Shown here in pieces: positions 33,600 to 42,709 of a stretch of DNA of 64,000 nucleotides. Where the stretch lies: positions 7,381-71,380 of the forward strand of contig CAZOGW010000005.1 of assembly GCA_964579415.1 (NCBI GenBank), in the 5' to 3' direction. The stretch is from CAZOGW01 sp964579415. GTDB taxonomy: Bacteria; Actinomycetota; Acidimicrobiia; Spongiisociales; UBA5794. The notes beneath the pieces were generated by a model that made no database searches, was not told where the DNA came from, and saw only the letters and a program-made list of their open reading frames with translations. Position 1 is the stretch's first letter; each line of letters opens with the position of its first letter. The position numbers were made by a program, and so were the translations under genes.

Positions 33600-34493
33600 C
33601 TAGGACGGTTGTGATCGGGAGCGGTAGCCGAGGACCAGGGCGACGCCTCCCAGGATCAGCGGAAGGGCGATGAGGGCGTGCCCGGAGAGCACCTCGCCGC
33701 CGATGGTGACGCCGAGGATCAGGGCGACCACCGGGTTCACATAGGCGTAGCTGGTGGCGAGAGCAGGACGGACGTTCTGCAACAGGTAGACGTAGGCGGC
33801 GAAGGCGATGGCCGAACCGAACACGGCCAGGTACAGCACCGCCAGCCAGGCGGTGAGGCCGGGAGGACCCTCGAAGCGCTCGCCACGCAACACCCCGGCC
33901 GCCACCAGCACCGGTGCCGCCGCCAGCATCTGGGCGGCGCTTGCCATCGCCCCCGCCGGTTGCTGTACCCGCCCGTTCCACACCGATCCCAGGGCCCACA
34001 GCACGGGGGCGACCACCAGCAGCACCACGCCGACAGTGTTGCCGTCGAAGTCCCCCTCGCCGCTGAGCACCACCACCCCGGCGATGCCGAGCCCCATGCC
34101 GGCCCATTCGATGGGCGCCGGCCACCGCCCGAACAGCCCGCTCCAAAGGGCGGTCCACAGCGGCACCGCGGCCGCGGCGGTGGCCGCCAGCGCCGAGCCG
34201 ACACCGAGGCTCTCGGCGATGGTCACCAGTCCCACTCCGCCCATGAGCAGCAGGACGCCTACCTGCGCTGCCCCCCACCATTGCCGCGCCGTAGGCAGCG
34301 GGCTGCGGCGCCGGGCGAACGCCAGCACCAGCAGGCCGGCAACGGAGAAGCGGACCCCGTTGCCGATGAGCGGCGGGAAACCGGTCACCATGTACTTCAG
34401 GCCCAGGTAGGTGGATCCCCAGATGACGTACACCGCCGCCAGCGCCGCCGGGGTGAGCCAGCGCGTCGTCCGCGGACTCTCCGTGGTCACCAT
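33600..34493 (-). CDS. EamA/DMT-family exporter
   Basis: The 297-residue protein from ATG 34493 has ten hydrophobic helices in two EamA halves (AVYVIWGSTYLGLKYMV at the start of the first; VLYLAVFGSAIAFAAYVYLL and SYAYVNPVVALILGVTIGGE in the second). It resembles YedA-type drug/metabolite transporters that export amino acids or other small molecules. Its start overlaps the adenosine deaminase stop by seven bases, so the two are probably co-transcribed; purine or nucleoside export is conceivable but unproven. Confidence 0.88.
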   Translation of the reverse strand: MVTTESPRTTRWLTPAALAAVYVIWGSTYLGLKYMVTGFPPLIGNGVRFSVAGLLVLAFARRRSPLPTARQWWGAAQVGVLLLMGGVGLVTIAESLGVGSALAATAAAAVPLWTALWSGLFGRWPAPIEWAGMGLGIAGVVVLSGEGDFDGNTVGVVLLVVAPVLWALGSVWNGRVQQPAGAMASAAQMLAAAPVLVAAGVLRGERFEGPPGLTAWLAVLYLAVFGSAIAFAAYVYLLQNVRPALATSYAYVNPVVALILGVTIGGEVLSGHALIALPLILGGVALVLGYRSRSQPS

Positions 34494-35539
34494 GGCACGC
34501 CAATCGGGCCGGGATCGGTGATGCCGGAGCGCCAGAGGTTCCACCATGCGGCGACGGCGTCGTCGAGCCGGGCGGCATCATCGGCAGCCAGCCACGACGC
34601 GACGATGGCCTGCCGGGTAAGGGTGGCGGCGGTCTCGGGACCGTCCCCGAACAGCTCGCTCACCTGGCGCAGCTCGCCGGCGAGGTCGCAGTGGAAGAAG
34701 GCGGGGTCGTCGGTGCTGATGGTGACGAGCGCCCCGGCGTCGAGGAGCGTGCCGACCGGATGAGACTCCCACGATGCTGCCACCCCGGTGCGGAGGTTAG
34801 AGGTGGGGCACACCTCCAGCGGCACCTGGTCCCGCACCAGGCGGGCCAGTAACTCGGGATCCTCCACGGACCGGACACCGTGCCCTATCCGCTCCACGCC
34901 GAGGGCGTCGAGGGCGCCACGGACGCTCTCCGGTCCCGCCGCCTCCCCGGCATGGGCGGTGAGACGCAGCCCGGCCGACTCCGCCCGGCGGTACACCGCG
35001 GCGAACGGCTCCGGAGGATGGCCCTGCTCGGAGCCGCCGATTGTGATGGCGACGATCCCCGCGTCCGCCATCGCGTCGATGGCCTCCTCGAGAACGGCGG
35101 CGCACCCGGCGGGCGACTTGTCCCGCACCAGATCGACGGTGAGCGCCACCTCTACGCCGTCTATGGAGTCGAGACCCTGCCGCACCGCCACCGCCATGTC
35201 GGCCAGGGCGAGCCCGTGGCGGGCGAAGTCCGACGGCGAGATCGACGCCTCGGCATAGACGATCCGCTGCTCCACCAACTCGGAGGCCACCGCCCTTCCC
35301 AGCGCGGCGAAATCCTCAGCCGTCCGCAGCCATCCGGTCATCCACCACCACGTCTCGATGAAGTGGGGGAAGTCGCGGTAGGAGAACATCCGCCGCATCG
35401 CATCGGCGTCGGGCACGGCCGGGTCGCCTCCGTAGGCCGTCACCCGCTCCCACAGCAGACGGTGCGGGATCGCCCCCTCGATGTGCAGGTGTAACTCGAC
35501 CTTGGGGCACAGGTCGTAGACGGTCGGCGCGTGCGGCAT
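34487..35539 (-). CDS. Adenosine deaminase
   Basis: The 350-residue protein from ATG 35539 has the metal-binding HLHIEG, the HAGEA motif with the third His and catalytic Glu, ERIGHGV, CPTSNLRTG and the final metal Asp pair in STDDPAFF. These match adenosine and adenine deaminases, which convert adenosine (or adenine) to the hypoxanthine form in purine salvage. The sequence does not decide firmly between the two substrates. A GTG about 190 bases upstream is in frame, but the ATG matches the family N-terminus. Confidence 0.92.
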   Translation of the reverse strand: MPHAPTVYDLCPKVELHLHIEGAIPHRLLWERVTAYGGDPAVPDADAMRRMFSYRDFPHFIETWWWMTGWLRTAEDFAALGRAVASELVEQRIVYAEASISPSDFARHGLALADMAVAVRQGLDSIDGVEVALTVDLVRDKSPAGCAAVLEEAIDAMADAGIVAITIGGSEQGHPPEPFAAVYRRAESAGLRLTAHAGEAAGPESVRGALDALGVERIGHGVRSVEDPELLARLVRDQVPLEVCPTSNLRTGVAASWESHPVGTLLDAGALVTISTDDPAFFHCDLAGELRQVSELFGDGPETAATLTRQAIVASWLAADDAARLDDAVAAWWNLWRSGITDPGPIGVPW

Positions 35540-35680
35540 CCGGCGCAGACTAGGTGTGATGGCACCGGTCTCCGTCGGGCGCTCGGACAGCGGGTCGACC
35601 GGTGGCGGGGCCAGCCACAAGGGGATGTCTGCTTGACCGGCGACGGTCCTACGCTGCGGGCCGACCGACCCTGGAGTGTG

Positions 35681-36007
35681 ATGGAGCTTCACCGCTACAC
35701 CGATGCGCCGAGCTTCCCGTTCGGACACCTCACCGTGCGCGACATGACGCCGGAGGGCTTCGACCGGTTGGCCCTCGCCGAGATCGAGGTCCCCATCGGG
35801 GCCGACAACCCGCCGTACGCGGCCACCGGCAACGACAAGATCTACGTCGGGATCACCGGCGATATCGAGTTCGTCGTCGGCGAGGAGACGGCGCGGCTAC
35901 GGCGGGGCGACGTGCTCGTCATCCGTGCCGGTGACCGCTTCTCGTACCACAACGGCGGCTACGAGACCGGCCGCCTACTCGTGATCCAGGTCCCGGCCAC
36001 CGCGTAA
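35681..36007 (+). CDS. Cupin-domain protein
   Basis: The 108-residue single-domain cupin starts at ATG 35681 with GGAG upstream. GDIEFVVGEETARLRRGDVLVIRAG with a following YHNGG is the cupin barrel, but the usual His pair in the first motif is replaced, so metal binding is doubtful. It is divergent from the adenosine deaminase gene. Function is unknown. Confidence 0.75.
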   Translation: MELHRYTDAPSFPFGHLTVRDMTPEGFDRLALAEIEVPIGADNPPYAATGNDKIYVGITGDIEFVVGEETARLRRGDVLVIRAGDRFSYHNGGYETGRLLVIQVPATA

Positions 36008-36025
36008 GGCGTCGCTCGACTCCTG

Positions 36026-37324
36026 CTACGCCCCCACGGTGCAGCCGAGGACGTCGATGAATCCCTGGGTGTCGCTGACGTATTCCCACACCGTGATCCA
36101 AGAGCCCTCGTAGTAGATCCCGCTGGTGATCAGCTCCATCCGTCCGTCGTGGTTGACGTCGGCAAAGCCGGTGATGCCGGGCCGCACCAGCAGGCTCTCG
36201 GTACCACCGCCCGAGTCGGGGATCACCGAGATCTCGAGCAGGAGTAACTCCTCCTCGCCCTGGATCTCCTTGAGCACGTAGATCACCCCGTAGGACCCCG
36301 GGGCTGCGTCGATGAGCGATCTCCCCTCGTTGTGGAAGGCCGCCACCGCGGTGTCGGTGACACCGTCGCCGTCGATGTCGGTCTGAATCACCTGGGTGAT
36401 CTCCACCACAGGGTCGGCGATGTCGGAGGCGAGCAGTTCCCGGGTCCGCTCGACGAGGTTGGCGTCGTTGATGTTGCCGTTGCTGACGGCACGGGGAAAC
36501 AGGTTGCCCGACGTCTGCACCGCGACACCGCCGGTGTCGCCGGGCGGCTGCGGGGTGAGGGGCACACGCCAGTGGCTCGACGGCGCCGACTCCTGCACCG
36601 GAGCACCGCCGGTGACCGTCGACGGTGAGGACCCGATCCCGATGCTCTGGTAGCTCTCGCCGCCGGACACGGGTAAGGAGGAGGCGTTGGTGGCGCGCTG
36701 CCAGCCGCCCTCCCACCATCCGGCGACGCACAGGTTTCCTGCCACCGTCATGGTGTCGGAGCCGGCCGGCTGCGTGGTGGTCGTCTCCGCCGTGGTGGTG
36801 GTGGTGGGAGCCAGCGTGGTGGTGGTCGTGGTCGCCTCCGTGGTCGAGGTGGTGGCCTCGATGGTGGTGGATGTCACCTCGGTGGTCGTCGTCGGCGCTG
36901 CGGTGGTCGTGGTGTCTCCCGGGATGGTGGTGGTGGTGGTGGACACCGGCACGTCGTCGCCGTCACGGGTGAGCAGGTAGATCAAGAGGCCGATGAGGGC
37001 GACCGTCAGGAGCACGATGATGGTGATCAGGGTGTTGCGGGTGCGCTGGGAGTCGCCGTCGTCCCCGTCGCCGGGACCGCCCGTCGGTGGCGGGTAATCG
37101 GGGGGCAGCCCGCCGGGCGGGATGGCCGGCATGAGCTGGGTGGCATCCTCGTCCATGGCCCAGGGAGGGGCTTCAGGCGGTGGGGCGGGGACCTGTTCGG
37201 GGACCGGGGGAGGCGTGGTCGGCGTGCCGTCTCCGGCCTTCGCTGTCGCCGCGGTGGGCTCATCGATGGGTGGCGGTTCGACCGGCCCCTCAGAGTTGGG
37301 GGGCCCGTCCGGTGGGTTCGTCAT
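36026..37324 (-). CDS. Membrane-anchored protein with Thr-rich linker
   Basis: The protein has 432 residues from ATG 37324 (two codons after an in-frame ATG). A Pro-rich cytoplasmic N-terminus of about 95 residues precedes one helix (NTLITIIVLLTVALIGLLIYLL), a Thr-repeat linker of about 65 residues and an exported domain. That domain has two EF-hand/FG-GAP-like calcium-loop motifs, DIDGDGVTDTAVAAF and DVNHDGRMELITSG, which suggests part of a beta-propeller. The extracellular role is unknown; Thr-rich linkers are common in Acidimicrobiia-like proteins. Confidence 0.75.
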   Translation of the reverse strand: MTNPPDGPPNSEGPVEPPPIDEPTAATAKAGDGTPTTPPPVPEQVPAPPPEAPPWAMDEDATQLMPAIPPGGLPPDYPPPTGGPGDGDDGDSQRTRNTLITIIVLLTVALIGLLIYLLTRDGDDVPVSTTTTTIPGDTTTTAAPTTTTEVTSTTIEATTSTTEATTTTTTLAPTTTTTAETTTTQPAGSDTMTVAGNLCVAGWWEGGWQRATNASSLPVSGGESYQSIGIGSSPSTVTGGAPVQESAPSSHWRVPLTPQPPGDTGGVAVQTSGNLFPRAVSNGNINDANLVERTRELLASDIADPVVEITQVIQTDIDGDGVTDTAVAAFHNEGRSLIDAAPGSYGVIYVLKEIQGEEELLLLEISVIPDSGGGTESLLVRPGITGFADVNHDGRMELITSGIYYEGSWITVWEYVSDTQGFIDVLGCTVGA

Positions 37325-37408
37325 CAACACGCCTTTCGGGCGACGCGCGGGTGCCGACAGGATACGTCGTCACCGCCTCGACTCGCGGCAACGTCCGCTA
37401 CGCGGGGC

Positions 37409-38080
37409 TCAGGCGGCGGGAAGGACGTGCCGGTAGATGGTGGCGAAGTGGATCGCCGAGGCGGTGACCACCAGCACGTGGAACGCTTCGTGGTACGAGA
37501 AGACGCGAGGCCACAACCGGGGCCGGTTGGTGACCAGCATCACCATGCCCACGGTGTAGAGGATCCCGCCCGTGGCGAGGAGAGCCACCGCGATGCCGCC
37601 GGCAGAGTGGGCGACCGGCCACATGATGATCACCGCCAGCCACCCCAGCGTTGTCGACAGGGCGACGCTGAACGTGTTCTTGTCCCGGGGGAACCATGCC
37701 TGCTGAGCGACGCCGATGGCGGTCAGCAACCACACCGTGACCAGGACGGCGACACGGAGCCCGCCGTCGAGGGCGGCGACCGCAATCGGCGTGTAAGTGG
37801 AGGCGACCAACACGTAGATCATGGAGTGGTCGGCGCGCTGCATGCGCTTCTTCCACAGGTTGCTCCAGGGCACGGAGTGATAGAGGGCGCTGGTGGAGTA
37901 GAGGGCCACCATGCCGAGGCCGAAGACGGCGGCGGCGATGCGCACCGGCCATGTCGGGGAGTGGGCCATGAGGTAGGCAGTCCCGATGACGGCCAGCACC
38001 GCCGCGGTGCCGTGGAGGAATCCCCGCACCGGGTTCTGCATGCGTCCCAGCGTTGCCCGTTCGATCGGATCGAGTGCCAT
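37409..38080 (-). CDS. Hemolysin III/PAQR-family membrane protein
   Basis: The 223-residue protein has seven helices and the family residues: RGFLHGTAAVLAVIG, the metal-site candidate HS in YSTSALYHSVPW, RADHSMIYVLVASTYTPI, and FSYHEAFHVLVVTASAIHF with His pairs in the last helix. This matches bacterial hemolysin III / adiponectin-receptor-like hydrolases. The physiological role in bacteria is poorly known. Confidence 0.93.
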   Translation of the reverse strand: MALDPIERATLGRMQNPVRGFLHGTAAVLAVIGTAYLMAHSPTWPVRIAAAVFGLGMVALYSTSALYHSVPWSNLWKKRMQRADHSMIYVLVASTYTPIAVAALDGGLRVAVLVTVWLLTAIGVAQQAWFPRDKNTFSVALSTTLGWLAVIIMWPVAHSAGGIAVALLATGGILYTVGMVMLVTNRPRLWPRVFSYHEAFHVLVVTASAIHFATIYRHVLPAA

Positions 38081-38460
38081 GCACTGAGGCTACCGGTGGG
38101 TGCGCGCTAACCGGCGAGGAATCGCGCCGAATCGGCGCCACTTGGTAAACAACGGTAATCCGACATCAGGTCGGCTCGGGGAATGTGATCTGCCGCAGGC
38201 GAGGCAATGAGAGGAAGGTCCAGGCGGGAGTTTGGTCGAAGCAGGCGAAGACTTCTGACGGTTTGTGGCCAAATCTCGGCGAACTGCCCGCCGTCAGCGG
38301 AGTGGCTCGGGGGGCGTCGCCAGTCGGACTGCCGACGTGCGACGCCCCCTCACGCTCCGAACCGCCGGGGTCTCCTCATGCGGTGCGCCCCGAGGCCGCA
38401 TTCGCGTATGCCCCTCTAGACCGCGGCTCTGTGGTGGGAGTCGGTGCCTTGGATCGACCG
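38081..38460. other. Gene-free region
   Basis: No coding frame with plausible composition was seen in these 380 bases. The clear structure is the hairpin at 38310-38349. The left end must hold the hemolysin III promoter. Confidence 0.5.
38310..38349 (-). terminator. Long GC hairpin
   Basis: GGGGGCGTCGC (38310-38320) pairs with GCGACGCCCCC (38339-38349), and the 18-base loop can pair internally (CAGTCGG with CCGACGTG). It lies about 110 bases beyond the end of the minus-strand gene at 38461 and could terminate it; a structured small RNA cannot be excluded. Confidence 0.5.
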
Positions 38461-38850
38461 TCAGGCGGAGCGGGCGATGCCCGCGTCGCGCAGGACGCCG
38501 GCAGGGACCCCGGCAGCGCGCCAGGCGGCATATGTGATGCCCTTACGCTGCGAGTACCCCTTCACCGCGCCGACGAAGCCCTCCTCGAGAGCGGCCAGGT
38601 CGTTGGCCGCGGAGACGGTCTTGAGTGCCTCTTCGGCGTCGAGACGCTGCTGGAGCAGGTCCACCTTCTTCAGCGGGTCGCTCTCGGTGCCGAGCCTGGC
38701 GTCCAACTTCTCGATGCGGGAGTTGACAGACTCGGTGGTGACGGGACGGCCCGGCCTACGATTGGCAAGTGCCTCGAGATAGGCCTTGATCGCTCGTGAC
38801 TCCTTGCGACCCTGTGCCAGTGCGTTCTTGTGCTCCTGGGACATTGCCAT
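38461..38850 (-). CDS. Conserved hypothetical protein with HTH-like C-terminus
   Basis: The 129-residue protein starts at ATG 38850 with GGAGG nine bases upstream. The N-terminus is basic and helical (EHKNALAQGRKESRAIKAYLEAL, spanning about residues 6-28), followed by a coiled-coil-like LDARLGTESDPLKKVDLLQQRLDAEEAL region and a compact ending ITYAAWRAAGVPAGVLRDAGI that resembles a helix-turn-helix. Similar proteins are frequent in actinobacteria, but I know no function. Confidence 0.7.
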   Translation of the reverse strand: MAMSQEHKNALAQGRKESRAIKAYLEALANRRPGRPVTTESVNSRIEKLDARLGTESDPLKKVDLLQQRLDAEEALKTVSAANDLAALEEGFVGAVKGYSQRKGITYAAWRAAGVPAGVLRDAGIARSA

Positions 38851-38942
38851 CTACTTAAACCTCCATGGGACGGGGACATACACATCTATCTTGCCACCAC
38901 TGAAGCGTAATGCGAGATTCTGTATCAGAATGACTGACGTCG

Positions 38943-39722
38943 ATGGAACCTAAGCAACAGATCAAACGGTCGCTCTACAGCCTCTACGAACGGCGCATTC
39001 TTCGCTATCTCGACCGCTCGGCGCTTCCCCGGCACATCGGAGTGATCCACGACGGTCACCGGCGGTACGCCCGCAGCGAAAGGCTGCCCGACTATGCCTC
39101 CGGTTACAGGGTGGGAATGGACAAGTTCATCGAGTTCCTCGGCTGGGCGGAGGAGTTGAGCATCCCTGCGATTACCTGCTGGTTGCTGTCCAAGGAGAAC
39201 CTCAACCGCCCCGCAGCAGAATTGGAGCCGTACTACGACGTTCTCATCGAGATGTTCGACCGGATACCCGACGCCGTGGGCGAGCCGGTCAAGGTCCGCT
39301 TCATCGGGAGCCTCACCGAGTTGCCCCCGCGACTGGTGGCGGCCGCCGAACGCCTCCAGGTGGCGTGCAGCACGGGGGATCGCCGGGTGACCATTGCGCT
39401 GGCCTACGGTGGTCGCCAGGAGATCGTGGACGCCGCCCGGGATCTGGTGGCGAAGCTGGCCGCCGACGGCGTGCCGGCCCTGGAGATCGCGGACGCCATC
39501 GATGCCGACGCCCTGGCCCGCCACCTCTACGCGGCGGACCTGCCTGACCCTGACCTGGTCATCCGAACCTCGGGTGAGGCGAGGCTCTCCGGATTCCTGC
39601 TGTGGCAGGCGGCGTACGCCGAATACTCCTTCGTCGACGTCTATTGGCCCGCCTTTCGCCGTGTCGACTTCCTCCGTGCCCTTCGGGATTACACCCAACG
39701 CGAGCGCCGCTTCGGCCGCTAG
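38943..39722 (+). CDS. Short-chain cis-prenyltransferase (Rv1086-like)
   Basis: The 259-residue protein is a cis-prenyl diphosphate synthase. The C-terminal part is close to mycobacterial Rv1086, the Z,E-farnesyl diphosphate synthase: DPDLVIRTSGEARLSGFLLWQ, WPAFRRVDFLRALRDY. The catalytic Asp37 is present, but region I reads HIGVIHDGHRRYARS, with His39 where Asn is nearly invariant. It makes a Z-prenyl diphosphate from isopentenyl diphosphate for decaprenyl or undecaprenyl carrier lipids. Confidence 0.9.
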   Translation: MEPKQQIKRSLYSLYERRILRYLDRSALPRHIGVIHDGHRRYARSERLPDYASGYRVGMDKFIEFLGWAEELSIPAITCWLLSKENLNRPAAELEPYYDVLIEMFDRIPDAVGEPVKVRFIGSLTELPPRLVAAAERLQVACSTGDRRVTIALAYGGRQEIVDAARDLVAKLAADGVPALEIADAIDADALARHLYAADLPDPDLVIRTSGEARLSGFLLWQAAYAEYSFVDVYWPAFRRVDFLRALRDYTQRERRFGR

Positions 39723-39733
39723 CGGGGGGACAG

Positions 39734-39872
39734 TATCCAGTAGCCAGTAGCAGGACCAGCGCTCTTCAGGCTCTCGGTCCGATATCTGGCGCTGGTCACA
39801 GCAGAGGGCCGTGTCTCGGGTCGGGCCTGGGTCTTCGTACTGGATACGGGATACTGGATACGGGATACCCCT
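39734..39872. repeat. Paired heptamer arms enclosing an inner stem
   Basis: The left arm is TATCCAG, TAGCCAG, TAGCAGG (39734-39754). The right arm is TACTGGA, TACGGGA, TACTGGA, TACGGGA, TACCCCT (39838-39872). The arms are inverted relative to each other. Between them a perfect 9-bp stem, GACCAGCGC (39754-39762) with GCGCTGGTC (39789-39797), closes a loop containing GGCTCTCG. The element sits between two convergent genes. Confidence 0.85.
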
Positions 39873-39890
39873 GATCACCGAGGCGTCTTG

Positions 39891-40580
39891 TCATCGTGAT
39901 CGTTCGTCCCTTGCAAGATGCTCCTGGTCGTTGAAGGAGCGCAGCGAGAAGACGTGCCCATCGGCGAGGGGGACGGTGCGCACCCGGGCGATGGAGGCAT
40001 GGCCCAGCATGAAGCGCTCCCACTCCCACGGTGTCGGCTCTACGCCGAGAAGGTAGGTCAGCGCCACCGAATTGGTACCGCCGTGGGCGACGATGACGAT
40101 GCGCCCCGCCCGGCCCTCGTCGCGCCACATGTGGGGGCGGCCCTGCCGGTCGGGAGTTACGCCGCGCTCGGCGAGGACGTGGCCCAGCAGGTCGGTGACG
40201 CGGACGTGGAAGTCACGGAAGGTCTCGCCTCCCGTCATGCCGTCCCACCACTGCTCCGGCGGTCGGCGTTGCGCCTCGATGAAGATGCGCTGGACGTGCT
40301 CCTCGGGCTGCTCACTCCAGTCGGGAAGACGCATCTCCACCAGGTCGTCGAGCGTGACCGGCGCCACTCCGGTTGCCCTCACCAGAGGCAGTGACGTCTC
40401 CTGGGAACGCACCGCAGGTGACACCAGCAACTCCTCGATGGGGCGGGCGTCGGAACGGCTCAGGCGTCCCGCCACCCGCCCGGCCTGGACCTGCCCCAGC
40501 GGGGTCAGGCCCGGATCGTGCCGCGCCCGCCCGTCCACCGTCCACCGCGGTTGTCCATGCCGGATCAGCACGATCTCCAT
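39891..40580 (-). CDS. Histidine phosphatase family protein
   Basis: The 229-residue protein from ATG 40580 begins with the phosphohistidine motif LIRHGQPRW and has the second catalytic His in IVIVAHGGTNSVAL, as in phosphoglycerate mutase-like phosphatases. Residues such as LTPLGQVQAGRVAGRL and SPAVRSQET are family-typical. The substrate is unknown. Heptamer repeats lie directly upstream of its start codon. It is divergent from pyrE. Confidence 0.9.
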   Translation of the reverse strand: MEIVLIRHGQPRWTVDGRARHDPGLTPLGQVQAGRVAGRLSRSDARPIEELLVSPAVRSQETSLPLVRATGVAPVTLDDLVEMRLPDWSEQPEEHVQRIFIEAQRRPPEQWWDGMTGGETFRDFHVRVTDLLGHVLAERGVTPDRQGRPHMWRDEGRAGRIVIVAHGGTNSVALTYLLGVEPTPWEWERFMLGHASIARVRTVPLADGHVFSLRSFNDQEHLARDERSR

Positions 40581-40588
40581 GCAGCGAG

Positions 40589-40623
40589 TATCCAGGATCC
40601 AGTAGCCGGTAGCCAATACCGGC
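40589..40623. repeat. Heptamer repeat locus, five units, in divergent promoter region
   Basis: Units are TATCCAG, GATCCAG, TAGCCGG, TAGCCAA and TACCGGC. The run starts eight bases before the phosphatase start codon, so any promoter for that gene lies within or beyond it. Confidence 0.8.
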
Positions 40624-40706
40624 CGCCCGGGCAACATCGGCGGGCTGTCTTGTCGCGGCGGCTCCACGAGCCGACCAGATCGTATGACCGAGTACCCTTC
40701 CGATCC

Positions 40707-41249
40707 ATGAGCCCGTCACCGCGCCAGGCGCTGATCGACCATCTCGCGGCGCACGCGGTACGCACCGACGGGCCCTTCGTGCTCAGCTCGGGGGCGGTGT
40801 CCTCCTGGTACATCGACGCCCGGCGCACCACCTTCGACGGCGCCGGGGCGGCCATCGTGGGCGCTGCCGTCGCCGAAGTCCTCCCCCGGGAGGCGACGGC
40901 GGTGGGTGGGCTGACGATGGGCGCCGACCCGGTGGCGGTGGCGACAGCGATGACTGTGGGCAACGGGCTCAAGGCTTTCTCCGTGCGGCGCACAGCCAAG
41001 ACCCACGGCACCGGCGGTCGCGTCGTCGGCCCGATCGGCCCCGGCGACAAGGTCGTCCTGGTCGAGGACACCACCACCACCGGGGGATCGTTCACCGAGG
41101 CCGCCGAGGCGTTGGAAGCCGAAGGCATCGACGTGATCGCGGCAGTGGCCCTGGTCGACCGCAGCGAGGGAGCCGTCGCCGAGTTGATGCAGGGCCGGGG
41201 GACGCCCTACGTGGCGCTGGCCACCGCCACCGACCTGGGGGTGGGATGA
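40707..41249 (+). CDS. pyrE: Orotate phosphoribosyltransferase
   Basis: The 180-residue protein from ATG 40707 has the PRPP-binding loop VVLVEDTTTTGGS and the family residues GPFVLSSGAVSSWYIDARR, VGGLTMGADPVA and the flexible loop VRRTAKTHGTGG with catalytic Lys. It joins orotate to PRPP to give orotidine 5'-phosphate in pyrimidine synthesis. The membrane-protein gene that follows starts two bases after its stop. Confidence 0.94.
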   Translation: MSPSPRQALIDHLAAHAVRTDGPFVLSSGAVSSWYIDARRTTFDGAGAAIVGAAVAEVLPREATAVGGLTMGADPVAVATAMTVGNGLKAFSVRRTAKTHGTGGRVVGPIGPGDKVVLVEDTTTTGGSFTEAAEALEAEGIDVIAAVALVDRSEGAVAELMQGRGTPYVALATATDLGVG

Positions 41250-41250
41250 G

Positions 41251-41958
41251 ATGAGCGCCCTGGTGTCGGTGCGCCGCTCGCCGATGCGCACCGTTCTCAC
41301 CCTTCTCGCCGGGATCCTGTTGCTGCTGGCCGCCTACGACATCACCCGTGGCCATGTCATCTCCGGTTCACCCACCCGCCAGGATGTCCCAGAGGACCAG
41401 GTCGAGGTCAGCACCACACTCCCGCCACTCACCACCAAAGGCGAGAGCGAGCGCCGCACCGATCTGCTGTGGGGCACCGTGTTCGTCATGGCGGGCTTCG
41501 CGACCGTGGTCGGCGCCGTGGTGTCGCTGGCGCGGCGGCCGTCGCTGGTGGAGGTCGGCGAGGATTCTCTGCGCTTGAGGATCGCCGGTCCCGGGGCACT
41601 GGTGGCCATACCCTGGGAACATGTCGACTGGGTCCATTCCGGGGTCAGCGACGACGACGAGGCCACCCCGGCACGGGTGCTGCTGGTGCATGTCGACGAT
41701 CCGGAGGACTACCCACGCTACCCGTGGGGGGCCATCTGGGACGGGGCCACCCTGATGATGGACGCCGACTCGTGGAACATGCCGCCCGAGGATGTGGTCA
41801 ACCATGCCCGCATCGCGCTGGGAGCCCATCGTCGTGAGGCCGAGGCCGCCGCCGAGGCGGGCATCCAGCTGGCGCTGGGCGACCAGGCACCGCCTCCGGT
41901 GGAGCACGCCGATGCCGGTAGCGAGGCTGAGCCGTTTCCGGAGGCCGATCCGGTGTGA
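41251..41958 (+). CDS. Membrane protein of unknown function
   Basis: The 235-residue product has two helices (VLTLLAGILLLLAAYDI at about residues 15-31 and LLWGTVFVMAGFATVVGAVVSLA at about 72-94), then a soluble domain opening LVEVGEDSLRLRI, which resembles PH-like membrane-associated domains, and an acidic C-terminal tail. It overlaps the endonuclease IV gene by four bases and follows pyrE, so the three may form an operon. No function is recognised. Confidence 0.7.
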   Translation: MSALVSVRRSPMRTVLTLLAGILLLLAAYDITRGHVISGSPTRQDVPEDQVEVSTTLPPLTTKGESERRTDLLWGTVFVMAGFATVVGAVVSLARRPSLVEVGEDSLRLRIAGPGALVAIPWEHVDWVHSGVSDDDEATPARVLLVHVDDPEDYPRYPWGAIWDGATLMMDADSWNMPPEDVVNHARIALGAHRREAEAAAEAGIQLALGDQAPPPVEHADAGSEAEPFPEADPV

Positions 41959-42709
41959 TCGCCATCGGGGCGCATACCGGCGCCGCCGTCCCGCTTGTCG
42001 CCGCCGCCGAGCGGGACGCCGACCTGGTACAGATCTTTCTCTCCAACCCGCAGTCGTGGAAGAAGCCCGCCCCTCGGGCCGACGCCGAGGAGCTGCTCGC
42101 CTCCGAGCTCCCCATCTATGTCCACGCCCCGTACCTGATGAACCTGGCCTCGCCCAACAACCGCATCCGCATCCCCAGCCGCACCACCCTGCGTCATGCC
42201 GGCGAGGCGGCCGCGGCCATCGGCGCAGCCGGGCTGATCGTCCATGGCGGCCACGTCGGTGACGACGAGGACATCGCCGTCGGCTACGACCGGTGGCGCA
42301 AAGCGCTGGAGGCGTACGACGCCCCGGTGCCTGTCCTGGTCGAGAACACGGCAGGCGGGGGCAACGCCGTGGTCCGGGAGCTGGAGAGCTACGGCCCGCT
42401 GTGGGAGGCCATCGGCGATTTCGGTGTCGGCGCCTGCCTCGACACCTGCCATGCCTGGGCAGGCGGCAACGACCTGGCCGGCGCGATCGACGTCGTCACC
42501 GCCGCCACCGGCGGTGTCTCTCTGGTCCACTGCAACGACTCCCGGGATCCCATGGACAGCCGCCGCGATCGCCACGCCAACCTCGGCGCCGGGATGATCC
42601 CTCCGGATCTTCTCGTCCACGTGGTCCGCTCTGCCGGAGCTCCCGTCGTGGTCGAGACTCCCGACGAGAACGAAGGCCAGAAGCGGGATATCGCCTGGTT
42701 AAGAACCGT
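41955..42709 (+). CDS. nfo: Deoxyribonuclease IV (AP endonuclease), 3' end in assembly gap
   Basis: The first 251 residues of an endonuclease IV TIM barrel are seen from GTG 41955, and the frame is lost in the N run. Metal-binding motifs are visible: IGAHTG, YVHAPYLMNLASP, IVHGGHVGD, VPVLVENTAGGG, CLDTCHAWAGG, LVHCNDSRDP and VVETPDENEGQKRDIAWLR. The enzyme cuts DNA 5' to abasic sites in base-excision repair. Family length suggests only a few residues are missing. Confidence 0.93.

Noticed and set aside
38180..38340. A GAGAGGAAGGTCC stretch resembling part of RNase P RNA
   Set aside because: The other conserved blocks of RNase P RNA are missing and the region is too short.
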